Positions 26,083-34,854 of a stretch of 64,000 bases of DNA are shown piece after piece. A model generated the notes under the pieces. That model did no database searches. It saw nothing but the letters and a program-made list of their open reading frames with translations, and had not been told where the DNA came from. How positions within the stretch are numbered: position 1 is the first letter of the stretch; the number at the start of each line of letters is the position of its first letter. Made by a program: the position numbers and the translations under genes. This DNA comes from Labilithrix sp. Its GTDB lineage: Bacteria; Myxococcota_A; Polyangia; Polyangiales; Polyangiaceae. Location: positions 1 to 64,000 of the forward strand of contig JAHBWD010000024.1 of NCBI GenBank assembly GCA_019637175.1, in the 5' to 3' direction.

Positions 26083-27102
26083 ATGCGCCGTTCCCCCCCG
26101 CAACGCTGGCCCTTGGTGCTCGAGAGCGCGCCGGCACCGCCGAGCAAGCGGCGTCATCGCATCGCGGCGTCGAGCTTCGGGGTGGCGGCGCTCTGCGCGG
26201 CCGCCTTCCCCGACGCGCCCATTCCGCTCGGCGTGCGGATCGTGCTCGGCGTCCTCGGCCTCGCCGGGATCGCCTGGGCCGCCCTCCTTCGAAGGCCACC
26301 GGCGCAGGCGAGCGGCACGTACCTCGAGGCCGACACGTCGGGGCTCACGCGGATCACGGAAGAGGCCAAGAAGCCGATCGTCGCGTGGGAGTCGCCCTTC
26401 GGGGTCTCGCTCCTCGCGTCGTACGGCCGGCCGACGGCGCTGCTCGCGTTCACGACGCCGACGCAGACGCGCTACGTCCCCGCGCGCATCGACGATCGCT
26501 CCGAGGCCGACGACGAGCTCCTCGCGCGGATCGCCGTGCTCGCCGATCTCGATCTCGTCGACGGCGTCGCCCACGACGCGGCGCTCACGGCCGCGGCGAC
26601 CGCGGCGCTCGTTCGCCACGTCGAGGTCCGCGACAAAGACGCGCTCGGCCGCGTCTTCTTGAGCGACGGCAAGGGAACGCCCATCGCGCTCGATCGCGCG
26701 ACGCTCGCGATCGGCGAGCGAAGCTTCGATCTCACGAGCCAGCTCGAGTGGCGCCCCCTCATGTTCCACGAGTCCACCGGGCAGGCCGCTGCGCTCTATC
26801 AAGCTACGTGGATCAAACAAGCGGGCGCCGAGGTGGTGCTCGTGGCGCCGATGCCGGCGTCGATCGTTCCCCGCGAGAGCAGCGCGCACCGCGAGGCGAG
26901 CGGCAAGCTCGGCCGCGCGCTGACGCGCGATCTGCGGCTGCTCCAGGCCCCCGCCGAGGCGCCTCCCGCGCGCGAGGTCCGGGTGGCGATCGATCGCCCG
27001 TTCATGATGGCGGTGCGCCGCGTCCTCGACGACGCGCCGCTCGCCGCGCGCGTTCCGCTCGATCCTCCGGCGCGCGCGCACACCGAACGCCGGGCGCACT
27101 GA
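26083..27102 (+). CDS. Unrecognised membrane-anchored protein
   Basis: A 339-residue protein, or 342 if GTG 26074 is used. The N-terminus is basic, then two hydrophobic stretches at about 30-45 and 50-68 could form a membrane hairpin. The remainder is a soluble alpha/beta-like region without known motifs (FTTPTQTRYVPARIDD, FLSDGKGTPIALDRATL). Its end lies 51 bases before metG on the same strand. I do not assign a function. Confidence 0.6.
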   Translation: MRRSPPQRWPLVLESAPAPPSKRRHRIAASSFGVAALCAAAFPDAPIPLGVRIVLGVLGLAGIAWAALLRRPPAQASGTYLEADTSGLTRITEEAKKPIVAWESPFGVSLLASYGRPTALLAFTTPTQTRYVPARIDDRSEADDELLARIAVLADLDLVDGVAHDAALTAAATAALVRHVEVRDKDALGRVFLSDGKGTPIALDRATLAIGERSFDLTSQLEWRPLMFHESTGQAAALYQATWIKQAGAEVVLVAPMPASIVPRESSAHREASGKLGRALTRDLRLLQAPAEAPPAREVRVAIDRPFMMAVRRVLDDAPLAARVPLDPPARAHTERRAH

Positions 27103-27153
27103 TCTCGCGTCTCGTGCTAAATCCCCGTCCCCTACTGCTGCCAGAGGGCTCCC

Positions 27154-29187
27154 ATGGGACGGTTCTACGTCACGACGCCGATCTACTACGTGAACGACGT
27201 GCCTCACCTCGGCACCGCGTACACGACCATCGTGGCGGACGCGCTGCGGCGCTTCCACCAGCTCATCGGCGACGAGACGTTCCTCCTCACGGGCACCGAC
27301 GAGCACGGTCTCAAGATCGAGCGGGCGGCGCAGGCGCAGGGCCTCGCGCCCAAGGCGTTCACCGACGAGATCAGCGCGCGCTTCCGTGACGCGTGGCCAA
27401 AGCTCGAGGTCACCGCCGATCGCTTCATCCGCACGACCGACGCCGATCACGAGGCCTTCGTCCAAGATCTCTGGAAGAAGATCGAGGCGCGCGGCGATCT
27501 CTACGAGGGCGACTACGAGGGCTGGTACTGCGTCGGCTGCGAGTCGCTGAAGACGGAGAAGGAGCTCGAGCAGCCGGGCAACATCTGTCCGCTGCACAAG
27601 GCCCCGGTGGAGCGCGTCAAGGAGAAGTCGTACTTCTTCCGCCTCGAGAAGTGGCAAGAGCCGCTGCTCGACTTCTATGCGCGCCACCCCGACTTCATCC
27701 AGCCGGAGACGCGGCGCAACGAGGTCTTGAGCTTCGTGAAGAGCGGCCTCAAGGATCTGTCGGTCTCGCGCACGACGTTCACGTGGGGCATTCCCGTCCC
27801 CGGCAACGAGAAGCACGTGATGTACGTATGGTTCGACGCGCTGTCGAACTACCGGAGCGCGCTCGGCGCCGAGCACGCGCGGTTCTGGTCGCCGAACGCG
27901 AAGGTCGTTCACCTCGTCGGCAAAGACATCCTCCGCTTCCACGCCGTCTTCTGGCCTGCGTTCCTGCTGAGCGCGGGCTACCGCGAAGACGAGATCCCGG
28001 ACGTCGTCTACGCCCACGGCTTCTTGACCGTCGACGGTCAGAAGATGAGCAAGGCGCTCCGCAACGCGGTCGACCCCCTCAAGCTCGCCGCCGAGCTCGG
28101 GCCCGACGTGCTCCGCTACCACCTCCTGCGCGCCGTGGCCTTCGGGCAAGACGGCGACTTCGATCACGCCGCGCTGCTCGAGCGCTACAACGCCGACCTC
28201 GGCAAGAACCTGGGCAACCTCCTCTCTCGCGTGCTCGGGCTGTGCGCGAAGATGAGCCACGGCAAGCACCCCGACGACGATCCGGCGACCGACGTCGAGC
28301 TCGACGCCGAGCTCGGCAAGGAGATCGCGAGCTGCTTGCATAATGCACGCAAATACTGGCTCGAGATCCAGCCGCACCTCGCGCTCGAGCAGACGTTCAA
28401 GCTCGCGAGCGCCGCGAACGCGTACGTCGACCACGCGGCGCCGTGGACCGAGGCGCGCAAGCTCAACACGAAGCGCGTCGAGAAGATCCTCTCGCGGCTG
28501 CTCCGGGTGCTCGAGGCGACGAGCGTGATGATCTGGCCGGCGATGCCGCAGAAGAGCGACGAGATGCGCGCGCAGCTCGGCCTCTCGCCCGTGCGCCCGA
28601 GCGTCGGCGCCGACGTGTGGCCCGCGGAGCTCCCGCCGATCCGCGCGGGGCTCGCGCTCGCGCAGGCGACGCCCCTCTTCCCGACGTACGACGCCGACAA
28701 GCAGAAGGAGCTGCTCGATCGGCTCGCGCCCAAGCCCGCGATCGAGGCGAAAGACGCAAAAGACGCGAGAGACGCGAAAGCACAGAAGACGGCGAAGACC
28801 GAAGAGACCGCCGACGGCGCGACGACGATCGCCTACGAGGACTTCGCCAAGGTCGATCTGCGCGTCGGCCTCGTGAAGACGTGCGAGAAGGTGCCGAAGA
28901 AAGACAAGCTCCTGCGTCTCACCGTCGATCTCGGCGAGCCGAGCCCGCGCACGATCGTGGCCGGCCTCGCGCTGTCGTTCTCACCCGAGCAGTTGGTCGG
29001 CAAGCGCGTGATCGTGGTCGCGAACCTCGCACCTCGCGAGTTCGGATCCGCCGACTTCGGCGAGGGCGGCAAGTCGAAGAAGGAGAAGCTCGTGTCGCAG
29101 GGTATGCTCCTCGCGAGCGGCCCCTCGGAAGATCTCCGGCTCGCCACCATCGACGGTGAGTGCGCACCAGGCGCGCGCTTGAAGTGA
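27154..29187 (+). CDS. metG: Methionyl-tRNA synthetase with C-terminal tRNA-binding domain
   Basis: A 677-residue class I synthetase charging tRNA-Met. The HIGH-type motif is HLGT at 18-21. The zinc knuckle is CVGC ... CPLH (about residues 128-151), as in the single-knuckle bacterial form. The second ATP motif reads KMSKA at 297-301 instead of KMSKS. An Ala/Lys-rich linker (about 530-550) connects to an Arc1p/Trbp111-type OB domain with FAKVDLRVGLV and SQGMLLA, which improves tRNA binding. ATG 27154 aligns with the family N-terminus. A kinase gene follows 34 bases later. Confidence 0.96.
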   Translation: MGRFYVTTPIYYVNDVPHLGTAYTTIVADALRRFHQLIGDETFLLTGTDEHGLKIERAAQAQGLAPKAFTDEISARFRDAWPKLEVTADRFIRTTDADHEAFVQDLWKKIEARGDLYEGDYEGWYCVGCESLKTEKELEQPGNICPLHKAPVERVKEKSYFFRLEKWQEPLLDFYARHPDFIQPETRRNEVLSFVKSGLKDLSVSRTTFTWGIPVPGNEKHVMYVWFDALSNYRSALGAEHARFWSPNAKVVHLVGKDILRFHAVFWPAFLLSAGYREDEIPDVVYAHGFLTVDGQKMSKALRNAVDPLKLAAELGPDVLRYHLLRAVAFGQDGDFDHAALLERYNADLGKNLGNLLSRVLGLCAKMSHGKHPDDDPATDVELDAELGKEIASCLHNARKYWLEIQPHLALEQTFKLASAANAYVDHAAPWTEARKLNTKRVEKILSRLLRVLEATSVMIWPAMPQKSDEMRAQLGLSPVRPSVGADVWPAELPPIRAGLALAQATPLFPTYDADKQKELLDRLAPKPAIEAKDAKDARDAKAQKTAKTEETADGATTIAYEDFAKVDLRVGLVKTCEKVPKKDKLLRLTVDLGEPSPRTIVAGLALSFSPEQLVGKRVIVVANLAPREFGSADFGEGGKSKKEKLVSQGMLLASGPSEDLRLATIDGECAPGARLK

Positions 29188-29221
29188 TATATCTCGGCAG
29201 GTGGGGCTTTCCGAGCCTGCG

Positions 29222-31174
29222 ATGACGCGCACGCTTGGCGCGTACACGATCGCGCGCACGCTCGGCGCGGGCGGGATGGCCACGGTCTACGCGGCGCGGC
29301 AAGACAGCGCGCACATCAAGCGCCTCGTCGCCCTGAAGGTCCTCTCCGCCACGATCTCGCGCAATCGCCCCGAGCACGCGACGTTCCTCCGCCAGGCACA
29401 CGTCGCCACGCGCCTCGAGCATCCGAACATCGTGCGCACCTACGACGTCGGCGAGGTCGACGGCACGGCGTTCCTCGCGACGGAGCTCGTGCACGGCGCC
29501 TCGCTGAGGACGTGCGTGAACAACCCCGCGCCGGTGCCCGTCGAGATCGCCGTGCGCATCGTCGCCGACGTCGCGAGCGCGCTGCACGCGGCGCACGAGC
29601 TGTCCGATCCCGAAACCGGCCCTGTCGGCTTCGTGCACCAAGACGTCTCGCCGCAGAACGTCCTCGTCGGGTACGACGGCCGCGTGAAGCTCGGCGACTT
29701 CGGCATCGGGCACCTCGCGACGCTCGAGAGCGCGCGCGCGGTGAGCGGAAGGCCGTCGTATCTTTCGCCCGAGCAGGTCAACGGCAGCGACGTCGATCGC
29801 CGGGCCGACGTCTTCGCCCTGGGCGTCGTCTTCTGGGAGCTGCTCACCGGGATGCGCCTCTTCCAGCGCGAGACGAGCGCAGCGACCTACATCGCGATCT
29901 TGAGGGAGGCGGCGCCTTTCGTTCGCGCGATCAACGCGAGCGTCCCCGCGGCGATCGCCGACGCGGTCGCGCGCGCGCTGGAGAAAAATCGCGAGGCGCG
30001 CTTCCCGACAGCGGCCGCGCTGCGCAAGGAGATCCTCGGCGCGCGCGGGATCTGCGGCATTCCCGAGATCACGGAAGACGACGTCGCGCGCTGGCTCTAC
30101 GACCGCGTACCGCCGCCCAGCGGCCCCACCGACTCCGAGCGGGAGATCATGAGCGACTCCACCAAACGGCCCCACGTCCCCGCTGCCCCCGACCTCGACT
30201 TGGCGCCCGCGCCTCGCAGCGCACGCCCGAGCGCGTCCGAGCCTCGACTCTCGGGGGCGCCGCAGAGCACGTCGCGCGCGGTCGCCGCCGCGCCGCCCGA
30301 TCTCAAGGTGCCGACGCTCGACGTGTTCAAGCCGCCGGCGAGCGTCCGCTCGGTCCCTGCCGCGCCTCCCGCGGGCGCGTCGTCGGGGGCGCCACCGGCG
30401 CATCGATCCGCCGCGCCCGCGCACGGGATCGCCTTCGACGTGCCCGACGACGAAGACTTCGACATGCAGATCGAGCGGAACCTGACGACGAGCTCGGCCG
30501 CGCCGTCGACCAGCTCGCGCACCTCGATGCCCGCCCACGGCGCGAGCCGCGCGCCGGAGCGGCTCTCCGGCGGACCGGCCGCCGGCGTCGGTCTCGAGCT
30601 CGCCGGCCGTCCGCGCAATCGCACGAGCGCCGCGCGCGCGTCGTCGAGCGCGAGCGCGAGCTCGTTCGGCGCGAAGGCCGCGGGCGCCGCCGTGGCGTTC
30701 GTCGTGTTCGCCGCGAGCGCGTTCGTCCTCGTGCGCTTCATGCATCGCGCGGGCGGAATCTCGGCGACCGAGCTGCTTCCTCACGCCTTCGACGGAACGT
30801 CGGCGACCGAGAGCGGCGCGTTCGCGGTCGGATCGTTCGCGATCGCCGTCGTGCTCGGCTTCGGCGGCCTGCGCGTGACGCCACGGTCGTGGGCCGCGCT
30901 CGGCTCCGGCTTCGTCACGCTCCTCATGGCGCTCGCGATGGTCACCGTCACGCTCGCTTCGTCGGGCGAGAACCCGACGCCTCCCGACGGCGCACGGCTC
31001 GTTCCTTACCTGCTCCCGCTCTCCGTGCTGCTCCTCGCCTTCGGCTTCGTCGGTCAGAGCAGCAGGCTCTTCGCCCAAGGAACCGTTCCGCGACGCGTGG
31101 CCTCTCTGCCGCTCGCGATGATCGGTGGCGCGCTCGCCTTCCTCGCCTACGAGGTCGGGCCGTTCGTGCCGTGA
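29222..31174 (+). CDS. Ser/Thr protein kinase with multi-TM C-terminal region
   Basis: A 650-residue protein (GTG 29201 would add seven). The eukaryotic-type kinase domain covers about 5-275: glycine loop LGAGGMATVY, Lys39 in VALK, catalytic loop HQDVSPQN (139-146) with Asp141, DFG at 159-161, and SPEQ at 182-185. The usual HRD arginine is Gln140, so this is a non-RD kinase whose activation need not depend on activation-loop phosphorylation. Residues about 290-470 are a Pro/Ser/Ala-rich linker. The C-terminal 170 residues carry about five TM segments. Placing the sensor part in the membrane after the kinase is common in myxobacterial kinases. Confidence 0.9.
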   Translation: MTRTLGAYTIARTLGAGGMATVYAARQDSAHIKRLVALKVLSATISRNRPEHATFLRQAHVATRLEHPNIVRTYDVGEVDGTAFLATELVHGASLRTCVNNPAPVPVEIAVRIVADVASALHAAHELSDPETGPVGFVHQDVSPQNVLVGYDGRVKLGDFGIGHLATLESARAVSGRPSYLSPEQVNGSDVDRRADVFALGVVFWELLTGMRLFQRETSAATYIAILREAAPFVRAINASVPAAIADAVARALEKNREARFPTAAALRKEILGARGICGIPEITEDDVARWLYDRVPPPSGPTDSEREIMSDSTKRPHVPAAPDLDLAPAPRSARPSASEPRLSGAPQSTSRAVAAAPPDLKVPTLDVFKPPASVRSVPAAPPAGASSGAPPAHRSAAPAHGIAFDVPDDEDFDMQIERNLTTSSAAPSTSSRTSMPAHGASRAPERLSGGPAAGVGLELAGRPRNRTSAARASSSASASSFGAKAAGAAVAFVVFAASAFVLVRFMHRAGGISATELLPHAFDGTSATESGAFAVGSFAIAVVLGFGGLRVTPRSWAALGSGFVTLLMALAMVTVTLASSGENPTPPDGARLVPYLLPLSVLLLAFGFVGQSSRLFAQGTVPRRVASLPLAMIGGALAFLAYEVGPFVP

Positions 31175-31178
31175 TCGC

Positions 31179-31775
31179 CTAGGCGCTCTCCACGCGGGGC
31201 TGCGTGGGAACGACGGACGCACGCGTCTCGCGCACGTCGACCTCGAGCGAGAGCACCTTGTTCAGCCACCTTCGCTCTTCGAGCAGCGGCCACCAGTCGT
31301 AGAGGAACGTCTCGACCGGACGCCACATCGCGACCCAGCCCGTGATGACGAGCCCCTCGCGCAGGATCGGCCGAACGGCTCCTTCAGGAAGATGGACCGT
31401 CGCCTCGGCGAGACTGAGGAACAGCACGAGGACGCCGATCCCCACCGCGGCGATCCTGCGCCCGCGGAGAAACGTGCCGCGCAGCTTGCCCTGAACGACG
31501 CTGCGCTCGTACTCGAAGTGCAGCCGTATCGCCTCGCGCACGACGGAGGCGTCGAGCGGCGCCGCGATCGGCTCGGCGACGTGGAGCACGATCTTGAGCG
31601 GCTGGCTCGAGGGCAGCTCTTGCACCGTCGAGAGGATGTGCGCGGCGGCCGCCGGATCCAGATCGCGCTCCCGAAACGGCGCTGGATCGCGCAGATCGAA
31701 GAGCTGGCGGACGCTCTTGAGACGCACGTCGATGCACGACTTGCCCTCTTCCACCCGAAAGCGCGAGACCGCCAT
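31179..31775 (-). CDS. Unrecognised membrane protein
   Basis: A 198-residue protein with no family assigned. The N-terminal 110 residues look soluble (FRVEEGKSCIDVRLKSV, FELYE-like helices), with one strong TM at about 122-140 (IAAVGIGVLVLFLSLAEA) and a weaker hydrophobic stretch near 152-168. The C-terminus has WWPLLEERRWL, seen in small membrane proteins of unknown role. ATG 31775 is eight bases downstream of the deoA stop, so it is probably co-transcribed. It converges with the kinase gene, leaving four bases between stops. Confidence 0.6.
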   Translation of the reverse strand: MAVSRFRVEEGKSCIDVRLKSVRQLFDLRDPAPFRERDLDPAAAAHILSTVQELPSSQPLKIVLHVAEPIAAPLDASVVREAIRLHFEYERSVVQGKLRGTFLRGRRIAAVGIGVLVLFLSLAEATVHLPEGAVRPILREGLVITGWVAMWRPVETFLYDWWPLLEERRWLNKVLSLEVDVRETRASVVPTQPRVESA

Positions 31776-31783
31776 CTCGCTGC

Positions 31784-33094
31784 CTACACGACGCGCGCGA
31801 CCACGAGCGAGCTGGCCGGCGGCGCCGCATCGGAGTACGTGAAGGCCGCGGCGACGCGATCGCGGAAGGGCGACGCGTCGGTGCCGGGGCGAACGAAGAT
31901 GCGCGCGACGACCTGCCCCGCGCCCACCGCGTCTCCGGGCTTGGCGTCGAGCTCGATCCCGACCGCGGGATCGACCGCTTGATCGGCGCGCGTGCGACCC
32001 GCGCCCATCGAGACGCCGGCGAGGCCGATCGCGAGCGCGTCGACGCCGCTGACGAAGCCGGCGCGGGGCGCCTTCACCTCGACCACCTGCTCGGCGATCG
32101 AGAGGCGCGAGGGATCGGCGACGACCTTGGGATCGCCTCCCTGCGCCTCGATCATCTTCTCCATCACGCGCGCGGCGGCGCCGCTCGCGATCGCGTCGCG
32201 GAGCTTCTTCGTTCCATCGGCGGCGCTTTCGGCGCGGCCGCCGAGCACGAGCATCTCGGCGCCGAGCACGAGCGTGCACTCGATCAGATCTTCCGGGCCC
32301 TTGCCGTGGAGGACGTCGAGCGCCTCGCGCGTCTCGTTGGCGTTCCCGACGGCGCGTCCGAGCGGCGCGTCCATGCGCGTGAGGATCGCGACCACCTTCT
32401 TGCCCGCGCGCGTTCCCACGCGCACGAGCTTGTCGGCGAGCGCGCGCGCGCGCTCTTCGTCCTTCATGAACGCGCCGCGGCCGACCTTCACGTCGAGCAC
32501 GAGCCCGTCGATCCCCTCGGCGAGCTTCTTCGAGAGGATCGACGCGACGATGAGCGGGATCGACTCGACCGTCGCGGTGACGTCGCGCAGCGCGTAGATG
32601 CGCTTGTCGGCGGGGGCGATCTCCTTCGTCTGGCCGATCATGCACGTGCCGACGTCGCGCACGATGCGCGCGAAGTCGGAGACGGAGAGATCCGTGCGAA
32701 AGCCGGGGATCGCCTCGAGCTTGTCGAGGGTGCCGCCGGTGTGCCCGAGGCCGCGACCGCTCACCATCGGCACGGGGACGCCGCACGCGGCGACGAGCGG
32801 CGCGAGGCAGATCGAGACCTTGTCGCCGACGCCGCCCGTCGAGTGCTTGTCGACCTTGATGCCCGGCACGCCGCCGAGATCGAGCACCGTGCCGGAGTGG
32901 AGCATCGCCTCCGTGAGCGCGACCGTCTCGGCGTCGTCGAGGCCACGGAAGAAGACGGCCATCAGGAACGCGGCCATCTGATAGTCCGCGAGCTCGCTCG
33001 CGTTGAACGACGAGACGAGGCGGCGGATTTCTCCCTCTTCGAGCGCGGCCCCGTCGCGCTTCGCCGCGAGGAGCTCCACGAGTGAACGTTCCAT
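31784..33094 (-). CDS. deoA: Pyrimidine-nucleoside (thymidine) phosphorylase
   Basis: A 436-residue enzyme that phosphorolyses thymidine, deoxyuridine or uridine to base plus (deoxy)ribose-1-phosphate in nucleoside salvage. The family signature SGRGLGHTGGTLDKLE is complete, the phosphate-binding KHSTGGVGDK is present, and the C-terminal domain ends as in the family. Thymidine-only and broad pyrimidine forms cannot be separated by eye. ATG 33094 aligns with the normal N-terminus; upstream in-frame sequence is repetitive Arg-rich translation and is not part of the protein. Confidence 0.94.
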   Translation of the reverse strand: MERSLVELLAAKRDGAALEEGEIRRLVSSFNASELADYQMAAFLMAVFFRGLDDAETVALTEAMLHSGTVLDLGGVPGIKVDKHSTGGVGDKVSICLAPLVAACGVPVPMVSGRGLGHTGGTLDKLEAIPGFRTDLSVSDFARIVRDVGTCMIGQTKEIAPADKRIYALRDVTATVESIPLIVASILSKKLAEGIDGLVLDVKVGRGAFMKDEERARALADKLVRVGTRAGKKVVAILTRMDAPLGRAVGNANETREALDVLHGKGPEDLIECTLVLGAEMLVLGGRAESAADGTKKLRDAIASGAAARVMEKMIEAQGGDPKVVADPSRLSIAEQVVEVKAPRAGFVSGVDALAIGLAGVSMGAGRTRADQAVDPAVGIELDAKPGDAVGAGQVVARIFVRPGTDASPFRDRVAAAFTYSDAAPPASSLVVARVV

Positions 33095-33175
33095 GTTCCG
33101 CGTAGGGTAGCCGGCCCCCCGGTCGCCGTGGGGACGAGACAGACCCGCGCCGACACTTTGTGTAAGCTCACCGCC

Positions 33176-33757
33176 ATGCTCGATCGCGCGCACTCGATGA
33201 TCATCGTCCTCGCCCTCGCCACCGCGGCTTGCAGCAAGACGGAGGGCCCGACCTCGGGCACCTCCACGACGAGCACGCCGCCGCCGAGCGCGGCGCCCTC
33301 CACGACGCCGCCCGAGCTCCCGAGCGGCGGGCAAGCCGTCGACATCGCCGTGCCGGTCACGGCTTCGGGCACGCCGATCGCGTCCGCGGCGCCGAGCGCG
33401 TCGGCGCCCGCCGCGAAGAACGCGGCCTCGGCGGCGCCGAGCGCGTCGGCTCCGCCGAGCGCGTCGGCCAACGCGGAGTGCGGCACGAAGCCTCTCCCGG
33501 ACTGTCCGCTCCAGGCGTGGATGAAGGCGAACACCAACCCGCCGATCGCCGCCAACGATCTTCCGGCGCTCGCGACCGCGCTCGACAAGACCGTCGGCTT
33601 CGCGCCGCCGGGCTACGCGAACTGGGCCTCGATCGCGAAAGACGGCGCGAAGGCGGCGCGCGCCGGCGACATGACGGCGGCCAAGGCGTCGTGTCGCACC
33701 TGTCACGACCAGTACAAGCAGAAGTACAAGGACGAGCACCGCGCCCGGAAGATCTGA
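33176..33757 (+). CDS. Cytochrome c-like lipoprotein with one C-terminal heme motif
   Basis: A 193-residue exported protein with lipobox TAAC. Residues 20-100 are a low-complexity Pro/Ser/Ala linker with repeats of APSASAP. The C-terminal 90 residues are helical and hold CRTCH at 173-177, close to the end, as in the c'/c556 four-helix cytochromes. Covalent heme attachment is expected if the protein is exported. Redox partner unknown. ATG 33176 is chosen because it gives a proper lipoprotein signal; an in-frame ATG at 33128 would add 16 residues ahead of it. Confidence 0.72.
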   Translation: MLDRAHSMIIVLALATAACSKTEGPTSGTSTTSTPPPSAAPSTTPPELPSGGQAVDIAVPVTASGTPIASAAPSASAPAAKNAASAAPSASAPPSASANAECGTKPLPDCPLQAWMKANTNPPIAANDLPALATALDKTVGFAPPGYANWASIAKDGAKAARAGDMTAAKASCRTCHDQYKQKYKDEHRARKI

Positions 33758-33813
33758 GCGCGCGATCGCAAGAGCCGACGTTGCGCACGATCCCCTCACG
33801 GCCGAGAGCGCGC

Positions 33814-34854
33814 GTGCCGAAGGCGGGGCGGCCCGAGGGTCGCTTCACCCAGCACCGCCGCATCGACAAGCTGCGCGAGGTGCTCGAGAGCGAGCCGCGC
33901 GGACTCACGCTCGACGATCTCGCGCGAACGCTGCGCATCACCCATCGCTCGGTGCGACGCTACCTCCACGAGCTCGACGGCTCGACCGATCTCGAGTCGA
34001 TCGAGACGACGCCGGGCGGCGCGCACCTCTGGCGCATCAAGCCGAGCGAGCGCGGTCGCGCGGTGCCGCTCCGCCGCGCGCAGGCGTACGCGATCCTCGC
34101 GACGCGCCGCTCGCTCGACGTGCTGAAGGGCTCGGCGCTCTTCGACGAGGTCGATCTCGCCCTCGGTCACATCGAGAAGATCGCGCAGACGCCGTTTCGA
34201 ATGCACGGCCGGAGCGAGATCTCCGGCGAACGCGGCCTCGAAGAGCGCTTCGTCGTCGTGCCGCCGCCGGCGAGGAGCTACGCCGCGCGCGGCGAAGATC
34301 TCGACGAGCTCTTCCGCGCGGTCGCCGATCTGCGCGTGCTCCGCTATCGCCCCCGCACGCGCGCGGGCGAGGCGCGCGCCGAGCGCGTCGTCTTCCATCC
34401 GTACGCGATGGTCGTGCACGACGGGTCCATCGTCGTCCTCGGCTCGAGGGCGAACGCGCGAGCCAACGCCGACGCCGACGTCGTGCCCCTCGAAGCGATG
34501 ACCGAGATCCGCGCCAGCGAGACGGAGCACTTCGAGCTCCCGCCGTCGTTCGACGTCGCTCACTACGTCCACGGCGAGTTCGGCGTCGCGCGGCCCTCGC
34601 TCGCGCGCGCCCGCGCGCTCGTCGACTTCGACGCGCGCGTCGCCGACGAGGTGCGGGCGAAGAAGCTGCACAAGGATCAGCGGACCGCGACGAGCAGCGA
34701 CGGCCGGCTCCGCGTGTCGATACCCGTCGGCGACGTCGAGGCGTTCGTCGGCTGGGTGCTGTCGTTCGGCGACGCCGCGCGCGTCGTCGAGCCGCCCGAG
34801 CTGGCGCGACGGATCGGCGAGACCCTCCAGCGCGCCGCAGCGAGGTACAGATGA
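33814..34854 (+). CDS. WYL-domain transcriptional regulator
   Basis: A 346-residue regulator. The N-terminal helix-turn-helix (about 15-70) is GLTLDDLARTLRITHRSVRRYLHEL. The WYL region is near 165-245 (LRYRPRTRAGEA, ERVVFHPYAMVVHDG) and the C-terminal extension (WCX-like) follows. Such proteins bind ligands or nucleic acid ends and control metabolic or stress genes. GTG 33814 is the preferred start; TTG 33781 is an alternative. Its stop overlaps the next start as ATGA, so it may be coupled with and control the oxidoreductase. Confidence 0.83.
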   Translation: MPKAGRPEGRFTQHRRIDKLREVLESEPRGLTLDDLARTLRITHRSVRRYLHELDGSTDLESIETTPGGAHLWRIKPSERGRAVPLRRAQAYAILATRRSLDVLKGSALFDEVDLALGHIEKIAQTPFRMHGRSEISGERGLEERFVVVPPPARSYAARGEDLDELFRAVADLRVLRYRPRTRAGEARAERVVFHPYAMVVHDGSIVVLGSRANARANADADVVPLEAMTEIRASETEHFELPPSFDVAHYVHGEFGVARPSLARARALVDFDARVADEVRAKKLHKDQRTATSSDGRLRVSIPVGDVEAFVGWVLSFGDAARVVEPPELARRIGETLQRAAARYR

